60,705 nt of DNA, from positions 1-60,705 of the forward strand of contig NZ_JAMRYX010000039.1 in the NCBI RefSeq assembly GCF_024448135.1, written 5' to 3'. Below, one piece after another: positions 53,421 through 60,643 of the stretch. The notes under the pieces were generated by a model that ran no database searches, was not told where the DNA came from, and worked only from the letters and a program-made list of their open reading frames with translations. Numbering within the stretch: the first letter of the stretch is position 1; each line of letters starts with the position of its first letter. The position numbers and the translations under genes are program-made. This DNA is from Methylocystis suflitae. Lineage in GTDB: Bacteria > Pseudomonadota > Alphaproteobacteria > Rhizobiales > Beijerinckiaceae.

Positions 53421-53525
53421 CGACGCCAGCCAGTCGGCGAAGTGCGCCATGTCCTCGGGACTGACGTTGCGCCCAGTGAGCCGCGCGAACAGCGCCGCGA
53501 CGCCCTCGGCTGTCGGGCGGACCAT
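53409..53525 (-). CDS. Possible 38-residue helical protein
   Basis: A minus-strand ATG at 53525 gives MVRPTAEGVAALFARLTG then RNVSPEDMAHFADWLASLSN, a balanced, helical composition unlike the shadow frames. It converges with the NepR-like gene with a 12-base overlap. No ribosome-binding site stands out. Low confidence. Confidence 0.3.
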   Translation of the reverse strand: MVRPTAEGVAALFARLTGRNVSPEDMAHFADWLASLSN

Positions 53526-53690
53526 GAGGCGTTCGGGCCGGTCGGGAGGACGCAATGCAAAAGCTTCGAGTTGTTCCTCATCGCTTTAGGCTTTGTCGGC
53601 GTCGGCGTTTTCTCCGCGCTACTCGGTTAGGCGAGGACTAATCCCTGACCACCGCCGCACACGCATTTGAGCGTCATCACCTTAATTAAG

Positions 53691-53728
53691 GAAACGCCCC
53701 GCCAGTCCATCCGTGGTCGGGGCGTTTC
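53691..53728. terminator. Bidirectional terminator
   Basis: An 11-base perfect stem GAAACGCCCCG (53691-53701) with CGGGGCGTTTC (53718-53728), loop 16 bases. TTTC follows on the plus strand and CTTAATTAAG on the minus strand. It sits directly at the stop of the minus-strand gene 53731-54099 and would also stop plus-strand transcripts from the small genes. Confidence 0.75.
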
Positions 53729-53730
53729 TT

Positions 53731-54099
53731 TCAAGCGCCTGGCCGAGCGCTTAGGGTGACCCGCATTGTCTTGCTTTCCCGCCGGCTCGTCAAATGGTTG
53801 AGCAACATGCGCTTCAACAAACAGTCGTGTCCCTGATCCTCGTCGGGATCGAATCCATACTCTTTTTCAAGATGATTGACGAGATAGCCAGCCGCGTCGA
53901 AAAATTCGCGATCGTCAGCGCATGGCGCGTCGCAAATCGCTTCTAATAGCTCGAACTCTTTCCTGAACAAGCGCGTGATTTGATCCTCGCTTTCGCCCTT
54001 GCATCGGGCGACGTCTGTTGTTGTGTGTGCGCTCATATGTTCGACGATGGTTTTTTGAAGCGCGTTCGACCGGCTCGGTTTCTTCGATGGTTTCGGCAT
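53731..54099 (-). CDS. Hypothetical acidic helical protein
   Basis: 122 residues. A basic N-terminus (MPKPSKKPSRSNALQKTI) is followed by an acidic helical core (RLFRKEFELLEAICDAPCADDREFFDAAGYLVNHLEKEYGFDPDEDQGHDC) and a basic end. No family was recognised. The start at 54099 is chosen over a frame extended 25 codons because the extension is low quality. Its upstream region is the palindrome array 54171-54562, which may control it. Confidence 0.6.
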   Translation of the reverse strand: MPKPSKKPSRSNALQKTIVEHMSAHTTTDVARCKGESEDQITRLFRKEFELLEAICDAPCADDREFFDAAGYLVNHLEKEYGFDPDEDQGHDCLLKRMLLNHLTSRRESKTMRVTLSARPGA

Positions 54100-54170
54100 G
54101 ATTGATCTCCGCCTTTTTCGAGACGGAAAGCTCAGCACAAAGCGCGAAAATTGGCAAATCGGCCGACAAG

Positions 54171-54257
54171 GCAAAAATCTTGCTTATTCAATACGTTGCT
54201 GCGATGCGAAGCGCTCGAAATTCGCGAGCTTAGCGACCTTCGTAGCAAGATTTTTGC
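54171..54257. repeat. 87-base element with perfect 14-base terminal inverted repeats
   Basis: GCAAAAATCTTGCT at 54171-54184 and its exact complement at 54244-54257. Inside is a weaker stem GCTCG...CGAGC around AAATTCG (54212-54228). No gene inside. It could form a long hairpin or cruciform. Confidence 0.7.
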
Positions 54258-54285
54258 AAAGAGGGCGACGCGCGATCTTGGTAAT

Positions 54286-54302
54286 TTATGCACGGTGCAT
54301 AA
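54286..54302. repeat. Palindrome A of the array
   Basis: Arms TTATGCAC and GTGCATAA around a single G. With two mismatches it extends to 29 bases (54280-54308). The one-base centre suits a protein-binding operator rather than an RNA hairpin. Confidence 0.75.
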
Positions 54303-54375
54303 TTCACCACGCGAAATTTTTTCTGGCGCGCTCTGCAACCCTTCGGATTGGTCGGGGATTTGGGCGGGTTTTGAA

Positions 54376-54392
54376 TTACCCGCTGCGGGTAA
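54376..54392. repeat. Palindrome B of the array
   Basis: Arms TTACCCGC and GCGGGTAA around a single T. AATTACCC is also repeated directly at 54374-54381 and 54392-54399. Confidence 0.75.
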
Positions 54393-54450
54393 ATTACCCA
54401 AGTCACGCCAGTGGGTCGAAAAGAGATTGCGCTTCGGACGCTTCTTAAAT

Positions 54451-54470
54451 TTTGTTACCACGGTAACAAA
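54451..54470. repeat. Palindrome C of the array
   Basis: Arms TTTGTTACC and GGTAACAAA around AC. Unrelated in sequence to palindromes A, B and D. Confidence 0.75.
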
Positions 54471-54539
54471 CACCGAAAACCTGCCCAGGAACATCACCGA
54501 GGGGCGGTTTCGGTCGGTCGCCCGCCCTTGGGGCGCTGG

Positions 54540-54562
54540 GGTTGTGAAGTCACTTCACAACC
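54540..54562. repeat. Palindrome D of the array
   Basis: Arm GGTTGTGAAGT, central C, and the exact complementary arm: 23 bases, the longest of the set. It lies 58 bases beyond the end of the gpD remnant. Confidence 0.75.
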
Positions 54563-54619
54563 TCGAAGGTCTTCGCTGATTGTCCTTTTGCTCACGTTCA
54601 GCGCCTCGCCGATGCTGCA

Positions 54620-55105
54620 TCACGATCCCGACGCCTCACCTTGCGGGCGATAGAGTTGCACGCGTGTCGTGAAGCCGGAGCGCGCATAGTAATGTTCAAC
54701 GATTTCGATGCCGTACAGCCCATCGACGCCTGGACGCGCGCCGCTGACATTCACCATGCCGCCCGGTCGCGCGACAGGCTCGCCGTCGATGATGACGAAG
54801 CCGAATCCACGCCCCACATTGACCGCGTCCGACGTGCCCTGATTTTGCTGTTCGGCGACTTGTGCGTTCGGCGCTGGCGATGGACGTTTTGCCGTCGCAT
54901 CCGCATGCGAGAAGACGCCTTCGCCGCCGATCGTCTTCTCGACGATGTTCCAGATTCCTTCGCCGATATTGAAATGCTCGCCGCTCGATTTGCCATACTG
55001 CGGCGGAGCGACGTACGGCTTGATATCCCAGCCGAGAAGATTATCCCCCCACTTCGCATCGACAGTGCTCATGGGTTGCCCGAGCGCGTCAAAGCCGCCA
55101 AGCAA
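54620..55105 (-). pseudogene. C-terminal remnant of phage late control/tail protein gpD
   Basis: 161 residues resembling the second half of P2-type gpD: KWGDNLLGWDIKPYVAPPQYGKSS, a Gln/Asn/Ala-rich linker, and the C-terminal GMVNVSGARPGVDGLYGIEIVEHYYARSGFTTRVQLYRP. Intact gpD is about 330-390 residues and forms the tail-tube hub with gpX and gpU; the N-terminal half is missing and no frame upstream supplies it. The apparent start is TTG 55105 or ATG 55072. It marks prophage decay. Confidence 0.65.
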
Positions 55106-55184
55106 TGGCGTAAATGCAGCATTCTTGCCTTGAAATGCTCAGCACGCCGCCCAGCTCCTCGCCAAGGCGCGCCAAAGTCGCGCA

Positions 55185-55409
55185 TCACAGCTTCCCCTGA
55201 TGACGACACGGTCCAGGGCGCTGGAAGGTTGTCCCGGCGCAGTGCACGAGCGTCTCGAACGTCTTGGAGTCGACCAGGTCCGAGCAATATCCTACTTCCG
55301 CCCAGCCTTCGCGCCTGAGTTTCTCGCGCAGTTTGGCCATGCGCCGGTAAGGGCGGCGCGGGACGAAGATTTTTTCGACGCATGTCGTCCTGGGTTGCGG
55401 TTTAACCAT
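55185..55409 (-). CDS. Small hypothetical phage-region protein
   Basis: 74 basic residues (MVKPQPRTTCVEKIFVPRRPYRRMAKLREKLRREGW, then VDSKTFETLVHCAGTTFQRPG). It has AAGGAAACC eight bases before the ATG. No family was recognised; three Cys and many Arg. It sits in the minus-strand phage gene run. Confidence 0.5.
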   Translation of the reverse strand: MVKPQPRTTCVEKIFVPRRPYRRMAKLREKLRREGWAEVGYCSDLVDSKTFETLVHCAGTTFQRPGPCRHQGKL

Positions 55410-55430
55410 GACGGCGGTTTCCTTTTGCCT

Positions 55431-55553
55431 TTAAGGCGGTCTGTCTGTAGGCGCCCGCCACGCGCTGGAGATTTGAGCGCCGCGGGCTGTCGGTGTTTTC
55501 AAGCGCCACTTTCCGACTTGGCGCCTTCGTTCGAATCGCGGCCTGATGTCCAT
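55431..55553 (-). CDS. Possible 40-residue basic protein
   Basis: An ATG at 55553 with GAGGA twelve bases before it gives MDIRPRFERRRQVGKWRLKT and ends WRAPTDRPP. Very Arg-rich. It fills the gap between two credible minus-strand genes; weak support. Confidence 0.3.
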   Translation of the reverse strand: MDIRPRFERRRQVGKWRLKTPTARGAQISSAWRAPTDRPP

Positions 55554-55588
55554 GGAACTGCGATCCTCGCGAAGCCGTTTTCAGTTTT

Positions 55589-56299
55589 TCACGCGGACGG
55601 CGATAGCCCGAATGTTTGCGGCCCGCGATCGTAAAGCGGCCGGTGATCGTCGAGCGCACTGGAGTTGAACATCGCGGCGCGGACTTGAGCCTCATCAAGC
55701 TTTCCATGCTGATAGAGCGCACGCGCGACTCGCACAACGCGACGCCAGTCGTCCGCGATGATCTGCTCCGCCTCGCGCCGCGCTTCACGAAGCATATCCC
55801 GCGCGGCGTCGGCGCTGTTCGTAACGGCCTCGGCCAGCATTTCGGCGCGCTCATGATCTGACCTTGCGCCGTCGCGGACGCGATCGGGACAAGGATCGAC
55901 GCGCGACTGCGCCATGGAGCCGATCGCGTACGAGATCATCATTTCGAAGGCCCAGTCGTAATCGTCTGAGGTCATGCGTTCGCAGAAAGCGCTCGCCAAA
56001 GCGACGCGGTCGAGCGTCGTATTCGCGAAGCACTCCGGCGGCGGATGGCTCCGGCAAATTCCGGTCTCGTCATCGTCGCCGATCTCAACTGAAAACAAAG
56101 GCCGGCCTCTGACGACCGCGCAAACGGCGTGCGCGGCTTCATGAATGCAAACCGCATAGCGGCGGTCGTAATGGGACTCGTCGACATAGGCGCGCGTCTG
56201 TGATCGCCGCGGCGGGTCGTCGAACGATGGCGGCAGGGCGTGCTGATAGACGTTCAGCCGCTCATAGTGCGGCCCTTTGTATCTGACTCGCTGCGCCAT
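55589..56299 (-). CDS. Stand-alone M41-like metalloprotease domain protein
   Basis: A 236-residue protein with CIHEAAHAVCAVVRGRPLFSVEIGDDD at residues 51-77. The HEAAH (53-57) has the HExxH zinc-protease form, and the following G-x-x-x-x-V-x-I matches FtsH (M41) peptidases (HEAGHAVV). No AAA+ domain is present. A later acidic helical region may supply the third ligand. Start: ATG 56299 with TGAGGAGGCGATC upstream, very strong. It could cleave a repressor, act in phage maturation, or be inactive. Confidence 0.7.
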   Translation of the reverse strand: MAQRVRYKGPHYERLNVYQHALPPSFDDPPRRSQTRAYVDESHYDRRYAVCIHEAAHAVCAVVRGRPLFSVEIGDDDETGICRSHPPPECFANTTLDRVALASAFCERMTSDDYDWAFEMMISYAIGSMAQSRVDPCPDRVRDGARSDHERAEMLAEAVTNSADAARDMLREARREAEQIIADDWRRVVRVARALYQHGKLDEAQVRAAMFNSSALDDHRPLYDRGPQTFGLSPSA

Positions 56300-56309
56300 G
56301 ATCGCCTCC

Positions 56310-57008
56310 TCAAGTTCGTTCGGCGAAACCGCCGAAATATTGCCGATCCGGCGCACGATCGCCGATCGCGCCGCCGTCCGAGGCCGCGAATTTCCTGCGG
56401 AACGGCGACGGTTGTCCAAGCTGTTCTTGCGCAGGCGCGGGCGCGGGCTGCGGCGGTGGGTCTGCGCGCAGCTCGGCGATGGCATGATCGCCCCATTGCA
56501 ACAGCATTGGTCTCGCCGTCTCGACGTCTCGCGCGACGCGGGCGATTAGCGCGCTTGCCTCTTCAAGATGGAAATGGCCAGTTCCGCCCAACGCCTCTGA
56601 AAGCTCGCGGGCGGCGTCGAGATATTTCGGAAAGGCGTCGCGCGTCCGGTTTTGTTTCTCTTCTTGGCGCGCGGCCTCCGCCTCGCGTGCGGCGCGGTCC
56701 TGGCCGGTTTTGATCTCGATCTCGAGGTCGGCGATCTTCGCGTCGTGCTCGGCGAGAACAAGGTCGACGCCTTGCAGCGACGATCGAAGGGATTCGCAGT
56801 TCGACGCGGCCTTTGTGAGTGCGGCGTTGCTTTCGTCGTCGTCATCAAGCAGCAGCGCCGCCTTGCGCGCCTCTTCGGCCTCGGCGAGCTGACAGGCGAG
56901 CCGGTCACGCCTGCCGACCAGATCATCCCGCTTGCGTTTCGTCGTGCTCAGCGCGTTTTCGAGTTGGGCGAGCGCGTTTGGGGCGGATTTTTTCTTAAAC
57001 AGGGCCAT
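56310..57008 (-). CDS. Coiled-coil hypothetical protein
   Basis: 232 residues. A long coiled coil covers about 15-125 (LAQLENALSTTKRKRDDLVGRRDRLACQLAEAEEARKAA...DLEIEIKTGQDRAAREAEAARQEEKQ), then a helical region, a Pro/Ala-rich segment (PPPQPAPAPAQ) and a basic end. It may act as a scaffold. It is 10 bases upstream of the metalloprotease gene, so co-transcribed. Confidence 0.65.
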   Translation of the reverse strand: MALFKKKSAPNALAQLENALSTTKRKRDDLVGRRDRLACQLAEAEEARKAALLLDDDDESNAALTKAASNCESLRSSLQGVDLVLAEHDAKIADLEIEIKTGQDRAAREAEAARQEEKQNRTRDAFPKYLDAARELSEALGGTGHFHLEEASALIARVARDVETARPMLLQWGDHAIAELRADPPPQPAPAPAQEQLGQPSPFRRKFAASDGGAIGDRAPDRQYFGGFAERT

Positions 57009-57023
57009 CGGAAAAGACTCCCT

Positions 57024-57251
57024 CTAGTTCATGTGGCGGTGGTTGTCGTCGGTCTCGGCGTCCTCGCGAGTTTCGATATCGAGATGCAGGAAGGCGTCAC
57101 GCTCCTTGATTTCGGCATATGCCTCATCGACGATCGATGACGAGATCGGGATCGATCTGCGCGCGTCGCGCACTTCGTCCTGGCGAGCGGCGTGGAGCGC
57201 GAGATTGGAGCTGTGCGGCTGATAGCGCCGGCCATGATGGCCATGGTTCAT
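57024..57251 (-). CDS. Small hypothetical protein with His-rich ends
   Basis: 75 residues: MNHGHHGRRYQPHSSNLALHAARQDE..., ending DIETREDAETDDNHRHMN. Its ATG (57251) overlaps the stop of the upstream zinc-finger gene by four bases, so translation is coupled. The function is unknown. Confidence 0.55.
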   Translation of the reverse strand: MNHGHHGRRYQPHSSNLALHAARQDEVRDARRSIPISSSIVDEAYAEIKERDAFLHLDIETREDAETDDNHRHMN

Positions 57252-57865
57252 TGGCCAGCCTCCTCGGAGCGGAGGGCGACGTATCCTTGACGCCAGCGCC
57301 AACAGCCCTCCATCATCGCCTCCCTCTCAAGCGCCTTTGACGCTTGGGCTTTCCAGAGCTTCCATTCATCGAAAGTCTCAGGGAAGTCCTCCAATGTCGC
57401 GCGGGCTTCGTCCGAAAGACAGACGCCTTTCTCGCGAATGCAGCGCATGAGAATGTCCTTGTCCGAGCGAACATAGGACACAGGCTGCCAATCCTTTGCG
57501 GTTAGCGTAGCATCGAGCGCTGGCGGCTGTTCACTGACGGCGCGATAAATTATCCACTGTAGATTATCGGCGCCGAGCGCGCCGTTGGGGCCGAGCCGAA
57601 GAAAGATGCGATAGGCTGCGCCTGCGTCGACCGCCTTGAACACTCTCTGTCGTCTCTGCCGCCGTAGCTCCGCCGCCTCCCGGTCTTGTGGAGCAGACTG
57701 AGGGGGTATGGACCGGGCAATGCCCTTGCAAGCAATTTCATCCCCCCTCACAGCTCTCAAACGGACGTTCTCGGCTGCCTTCCGACACCGCTCCGAGCAA
57801 AAGCGTTTCAATCGCCAAGGGCTAAACCTTTCCCCACAGCTCGGGCATATGCGTTTCCCGCTCAT
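57248..57865 (-). CDS. N-terminal zinc-finger hypothetical protein
   Basis: 205 residues. MSGKRICPSCGERFSPWRLKRFCSERCRKAAEN gives a four-Cys zinc ribbon (Cys7, 10, 23, 27), common in phage and plasmid DNA-binding proteins. The rest is helical, with a Trp-rich C-terminus (FDEWKLWKAQAS, GCWRWRQGYVAL). Start: ATG 57865, overlapping the HTH gene stop by four bases. DNA binding is likely; the target is unknown. Confidence 0.65.
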   Translation of the reverse strand: MSGKRICPSCGERFSPWRLKRFCSERCRKAAENVRLRAVRGDEIACKGIARSIPPQSAPQDREAAELRRQRRQRVFKAVDAGAAYRIFLRLGPNGALGADNLQWIIYRAVSEQPPALDATLTAKDWQPVSYVRSDKDILMRCIREKGVCLSDEARATLEDFPETFDEWKLWKAQASKALEREAMMEGCWRWRQGYVALRSEEAGQ

Positions 57866-58077
57866 GGCGCCGCCCCGCCCTGCACGTAACGACGTACGTT
57901 CGGCCCCGTCGCGAATCTCTGTCTGCCATGCAAGAACGTTTGGAGCTTGCCCGTCTGCGCGTCGTCTCGCACCTTGCGCTCCGATATGCGCGCGAGCGCG
58001 GCGATTTCCTTCATGTTGAAGCGACCATACGCGAGCTGTTCTTCGAGGCTGAAGTGCGGAAGCGCCCTGGTAGTCAC
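57862..58077 (-). CDS. Excisionase-type helix-turn-helix protein
   Basis: 71 residues from GTG 58077 (preceded by GAGAGG). The core YGRFNMKEIAALARISERKVRDDAQTGKLQTFLHGRQRFATGPNVRRYV is a MerR/Xis-like HTH (domain HTH_17). Such proteins act as excisionases or regulators in mobile elements. No integrase is in the window. It is coupled by overlap to the zinc-finger gene. Confidence 0.7.
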   Translation of the reverse strand: MTTRALPHFSLEEQLAYGRFNMKEIAALARISERKVRDDAQTGKLQTFLHGRQRFATGPNVRRYVQGGAAP

Positions 58078-58270
58078 AACATTCCTCTCGTTGCCGGTGT
58101 TTGCAGAGAGAAATATGCGGCTGGAATGCAGTGACAAGACGCTCAAGCAAGCCGCGCCTATCGATGCTCAATTTGAAGACGACGCACGCAAACGCAAGAG
58201 CACGTCAGAGAATGCAGGCGAACGGGGACGAGCGACAAAATTATTTTCGTGCGTGATCGTCGAAGACGAC

Positions 58271-58597
58271 TCAGTCGCTCGCACAGACCCTTTCGGTCTC
58301 AGCGTCGAGCAACTTGGAAAACTCAGCGATCAGGAAGGCGCGCGCTTCTTGCGACAATCGCTCGCGCCTGGCGATCGCATCCGCGAACAAATCGCGCGCG
58401 CGGCCGGCGATGGCGCACATGGCGACGTCAACGTCGGCGGCCGGCAGCACGTCGGCGCAAGAGCCCGCGTGCACATGGACTGTGTGCAGTGCTGCATCGG
58501 CCCAGCGTTCGCGATCGTCATGCGATGCATCTTCGCGCATAGCCCGCAACAGCGCGATGGCCGCCTCGTCGACGGCGCGCTCGAACTCAGGCGACAT
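58271..58597 (-). CDS. Small helical hypothetical protein
   Basis: 108 residues (MSPEFERAVDEAAIALLRAM...LLDAETERVCASD), all-helical by composition, two Cys. The start is within the last codons of the terminase small subunit gene. No family was recognised. The gap to the next gene (58078-58270) shows nothing clear. Confidence 0.6.
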   Translation of the reverse strand: MSPEFERAVDEAAIALLRAMREDASHDDRERWADAALHTVHVHAGSCADVLPAADVDVAMCAIAGRARDLFADAIARRERLSQEARAFLIAEFSKLLDAETERVCASD

Positions 58598-59162
58598 CGT
58601 CATCGTCGCCGATATCTGCGATGCCCGGCGAAGCATGAGCTGCGCCAACGCCGATAAATCGCGTTTGCGATGTTGATTCTAAAACTTCGTGGACGCGTTC
58701 GCGCAGGAAGATCTCAATTTCAGTGGGCTTGGTCATGAGCGCCACGATCGGCGCAGCTCTGCGCGGCAGGGCCAAAAAGTTTTGACGAATAATCTTCAGG
58801 ATCGCCGCCCACCCCGTCGCGACGTCTTGCTGCGACACAACCTCGCCGAGGAGTCGCTTGCGGTCCAGCTCGGCGACATCGGCCTTCGCCGCAGTCAATC
58901 GCGCCCGCTGTTCGGCAAGCTTCTTGTTGCCGGGCGCATCGGCCGGGCCTGATTTGAATTCGATGTAGCGCTTGACGCTCAAGGCGAGGTTGTATTTGCC
59001 GCGCGCACGCGGCGCCGGGATAACGCCAGCGACGACGAGATTTCCCAGCTGGCGCTCGCTTATGCCCAAGAATGCGCTCAGCGTGCGGGGGCCAACTTCT
59101 AGCTCTAACAGCCGCGATTCCAGGCCGTCTAGCGCGTCTTTGTTCACACTACGTGCAGTCAT
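58587..59162 (-). CDS. Phage terminase small subunit (Nu1-like)
   Basis: 191 residues. An N-terminal winged HTH (VGPRTLSAFLGISERQLGNLVVAGVIPAPRARGKYNLALSVKRYIEF) is followed by a helical region LAEQRARLTAAKADVAELDRKRLLGEVVSQQDVATGWAAILKIIRQNFLALPRRAAPIV, typical of Nu1/gp3-like DNA packaging proteins. It recognises pac/cos DNA for the large subunit. No large subunit follows in the expected place. ATG 59162 with AAAGGTG upstream is the start. Confidence 0.8.
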   Translation of the reverse strand: MTARSVNKDALDGLESRLLELEVGPRTLSAFLGISERQLGNLVVAGVIPAPRARGKYNLALSVKRYIEFKSGPADAPGNKKLAEQRARLTAAKADVAELDRKRLLGEVVSQQDVATGWAAILKIIRQNFLALPRRAAPIVALMTKPTEIEIFLRERVHEVLESTSQTRFIGVGAAHASPGIADIGDDDDVA

Positions 59163-59277
59163 CGCTATTTCACCTTTCAATAGTGTGAAACCTGAAGGTG
59201 TAAATCATTGTTATAGCTAGGAGAAATTCGGGAGCCGCGCCACCCGTGGTTGAAAAGTGCTCAGAAAGGACCCGAGC

Positions 59278-59418
59278 TTAGCTTGTGCTTGCTGGGTATG
59301 GATGCTTTTCGAGGTAGTTCTCAAAGATCGTTCGCACGTCGGGATTGGCGCGAAGGATCGTCTCGACGATCTTTCTGCGGGTCTCGCGATCCGGCGGCGG
59401 CCGGTTCGGTTTCGTCAT
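59278..59418 (-). CDS. 46-residue protein
   Basis: MTKPNRPPPDRETRRKIVET, then ILRANPDVRTIFENYLEKHP and a short tail. The ATG (59416-59418) overlaps the stop of the preceding gene (ATGA), so it is translationally coupled. Helical; unknown function, typical of phage small genes. Confidence 0.5.
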   Translation of the reverse strand: MTKPNRPPPDRETRRKIVETILRANPDVRTIFENYLEKHPYPASTS

Positions 59419-60194
59419 GGCTCACCTTCCTGCTGCTGCTGCGCCCACTTGTGCACGCGCTGTCGCAACGCCGGGCAGCTTCTAAACTCATGCTTCAGTC
59501 GCTCGGCGGCGCTCTTCGCCCATGCGCTTGATGCGCCGACCGACGTCGGTTCGATCGTCAGTTCGATCGCGTCGGCGGAAAGGCGCACGTCGACCGCGTA
59601 ATCATTGACCAGCGCAGACAGATCGGCGATCGCGTTCTTCAGCGGCCGCTTTAGCTTGTCGGTTGTGCGTTCGATGCCGTTAGGCACGCCGCGCGGGCGA
59701 CCATGACCATGGCGTCTGCGCTTTACCGGCGGCGGGTCGCTTCCGCTACCGCCGCAATCGCTCGGGTTTTCAATCGCTCGGCCCGGATCTCTCGGAGACG
59801 CCGGAGCGAGAATTTCTCGCGTGCAGGCAGGGTCGGGCGAAAGTGGTGGCGCGGCGGGCTGAGCGTCGCATGTTCGATCTGGAAGGGCTTCACAGGCCTG
59901 CGCATCACCTTCACCGCCTGACCGGATGACGAAGAGCAGCCGCCTATGAACGCGGCGCGGCCAGCCGGATGGATATCGAGATTGCGGCTCTGACAACACA
60001 AGGAACTCGCCCTGCACGCCCGACGGCAGGGGCGGCGTCGCTGGCAATCGTGAGCCAAATTCACCTGGCGCTAGCGGTCTAAGACGAGACCGCGCTTCGG
60101 GGTTAGCCGCGAAGAAAGTTTTATCATCGTCAAGGATCGCGTAAGGCTCACTGGCGTAGCCGCCGGCGATGTAGCGCTCCGACCCATGCCACAT
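59415..60194 (-). CDS. Hypothetical phage-region protein
   Basis: 259 residues. The N-terminus (GYASEPYAILDDDKTFFAANPEARSRLRPLAPGEF) looks like the FFAANPxRxxRLRP pattern of small phage proteins. The centre is Pro/Arg-rich and disordered, and the C-terminus (ADLSALVNDYAVDVRLSADAIELTIEP) is structured. The composition is uneven, so the middle may be a fusion or overlap of frames; a second frame in 59723-60064 was considered and rejected. Confidence 0.5.
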   Translation of the reverse strand: MWHGSERYIAGGYASEPYAILDDDKTFFAANPEARSRLRPLAPGEFGSRLPATPPLPSGVQGEFLVLSEPQSRYPSGWPRRVHRRLLFVIRSGGEGDAQACEALPDRTCDAQPAAPPLSPDPACTREILAPASPRDPGRAIENPSDCGGSGSDPPPVKRRRHGHGRPRGVPNGIERTTDKLKRPLKNAIADLSALVNDYAVDVRLSADAIELTIEPTSVGASSAWAKSAAERLKHEFRSCPALRQRVHKWAQQQQEGEP

Positions 60195-60210
60195 TGACGA
60201 CTCCTCCTAG

Positions 60211-60510
60211 CTAGGCGGCTTCCTTAGGTTGCGACTGGATGGCTGCGAGCTCGCCCGCAAACCGCTGGCGTTTGCGTAAGAGCTCTTCGCGTCGGGACTT
60301 TGAGCACTGCGCGTCAGCGCCACACAAAGGCGTGTGGGCTTCGAGATTGGAGAGAGACGTGCCCAGCCTAGCGAGCTTGACGCGCAGTCTCTCACGCCGC
60401 CCTGGGGCGGTTTCTTGCTGTGGGAGAGAAATGTCGCTCAGCGCTTTCACGTGCGTTGGCTGTGTAAATAGCGCCCCCGCGAGCCAGAAGGCAAGCGCCA
60501 AACTGAACAC
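60211..60510 (-). CDS. Hypothetical exported or membrane-anchored protein
   Basis: 99 residues from GTG 60510. A hydrophobic N-terminus (VFSLALAFWLAGALFTQPT) is followed by a Arg/Leu-rich helical region (RRERLRVKLARLGTSLSNLE, SRREELLRKRQRFAGELAAIQ) with two Cys. It resembles small phage spanin-type or accessory proteins only in form. The true start could lie elsewhere. Confidence 0.45.
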   Translation of the reverse strand: MFSLALAFWLAGALFTQPTHVKALSDISLPQQETAPGRRERLRVKLARLGTSLSNLEAHTPLCGADAQCSKSRREELLRKRQRFAGELAAIQSQPKEAA

Positions 60511-60540
60511 GCGGTGTCTCGACAGAAGGGTAAGCCCAAC

Positions 60541-60601
60541 GTACGCGTACGCTTATAGGAGAGTGATAGGAGAGGATAAGAAAGAGAGTAAGAGAGAGAG
60601 T
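60541..60601 (+). other. Palindrome GTACGCGTAC followed by a purine tract
   Basis: A 10-base palindrome at 60541-60550 is followed at 60557-60600 by a nearly pure A/G run (T only at three positions). Purine mirror-type tracts of this size are rare in GC-rich coding DNA; none of the frames here look coding. Confidence 0.5.
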
Positions 60602-60643
60602 CTATAAGAACTGGGACCTGATGTGCGCATGTGCACATGTCGA

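Noticed and set aside
54151-54579. 142-residue plus-strand frame (and a 121-residue minus-strand one) across the palindrome array
   Set aside because: Both strands read open because of the symmetric repeats; the peptides mirror each other (CTVH in both), have no RBS and no family similarity.
59723-60064. 113-residue minus-strand frame
   Set aside because: It overlaps the 259-residue frame, whose N-terminus looks more protein-like; the choice is not certain.
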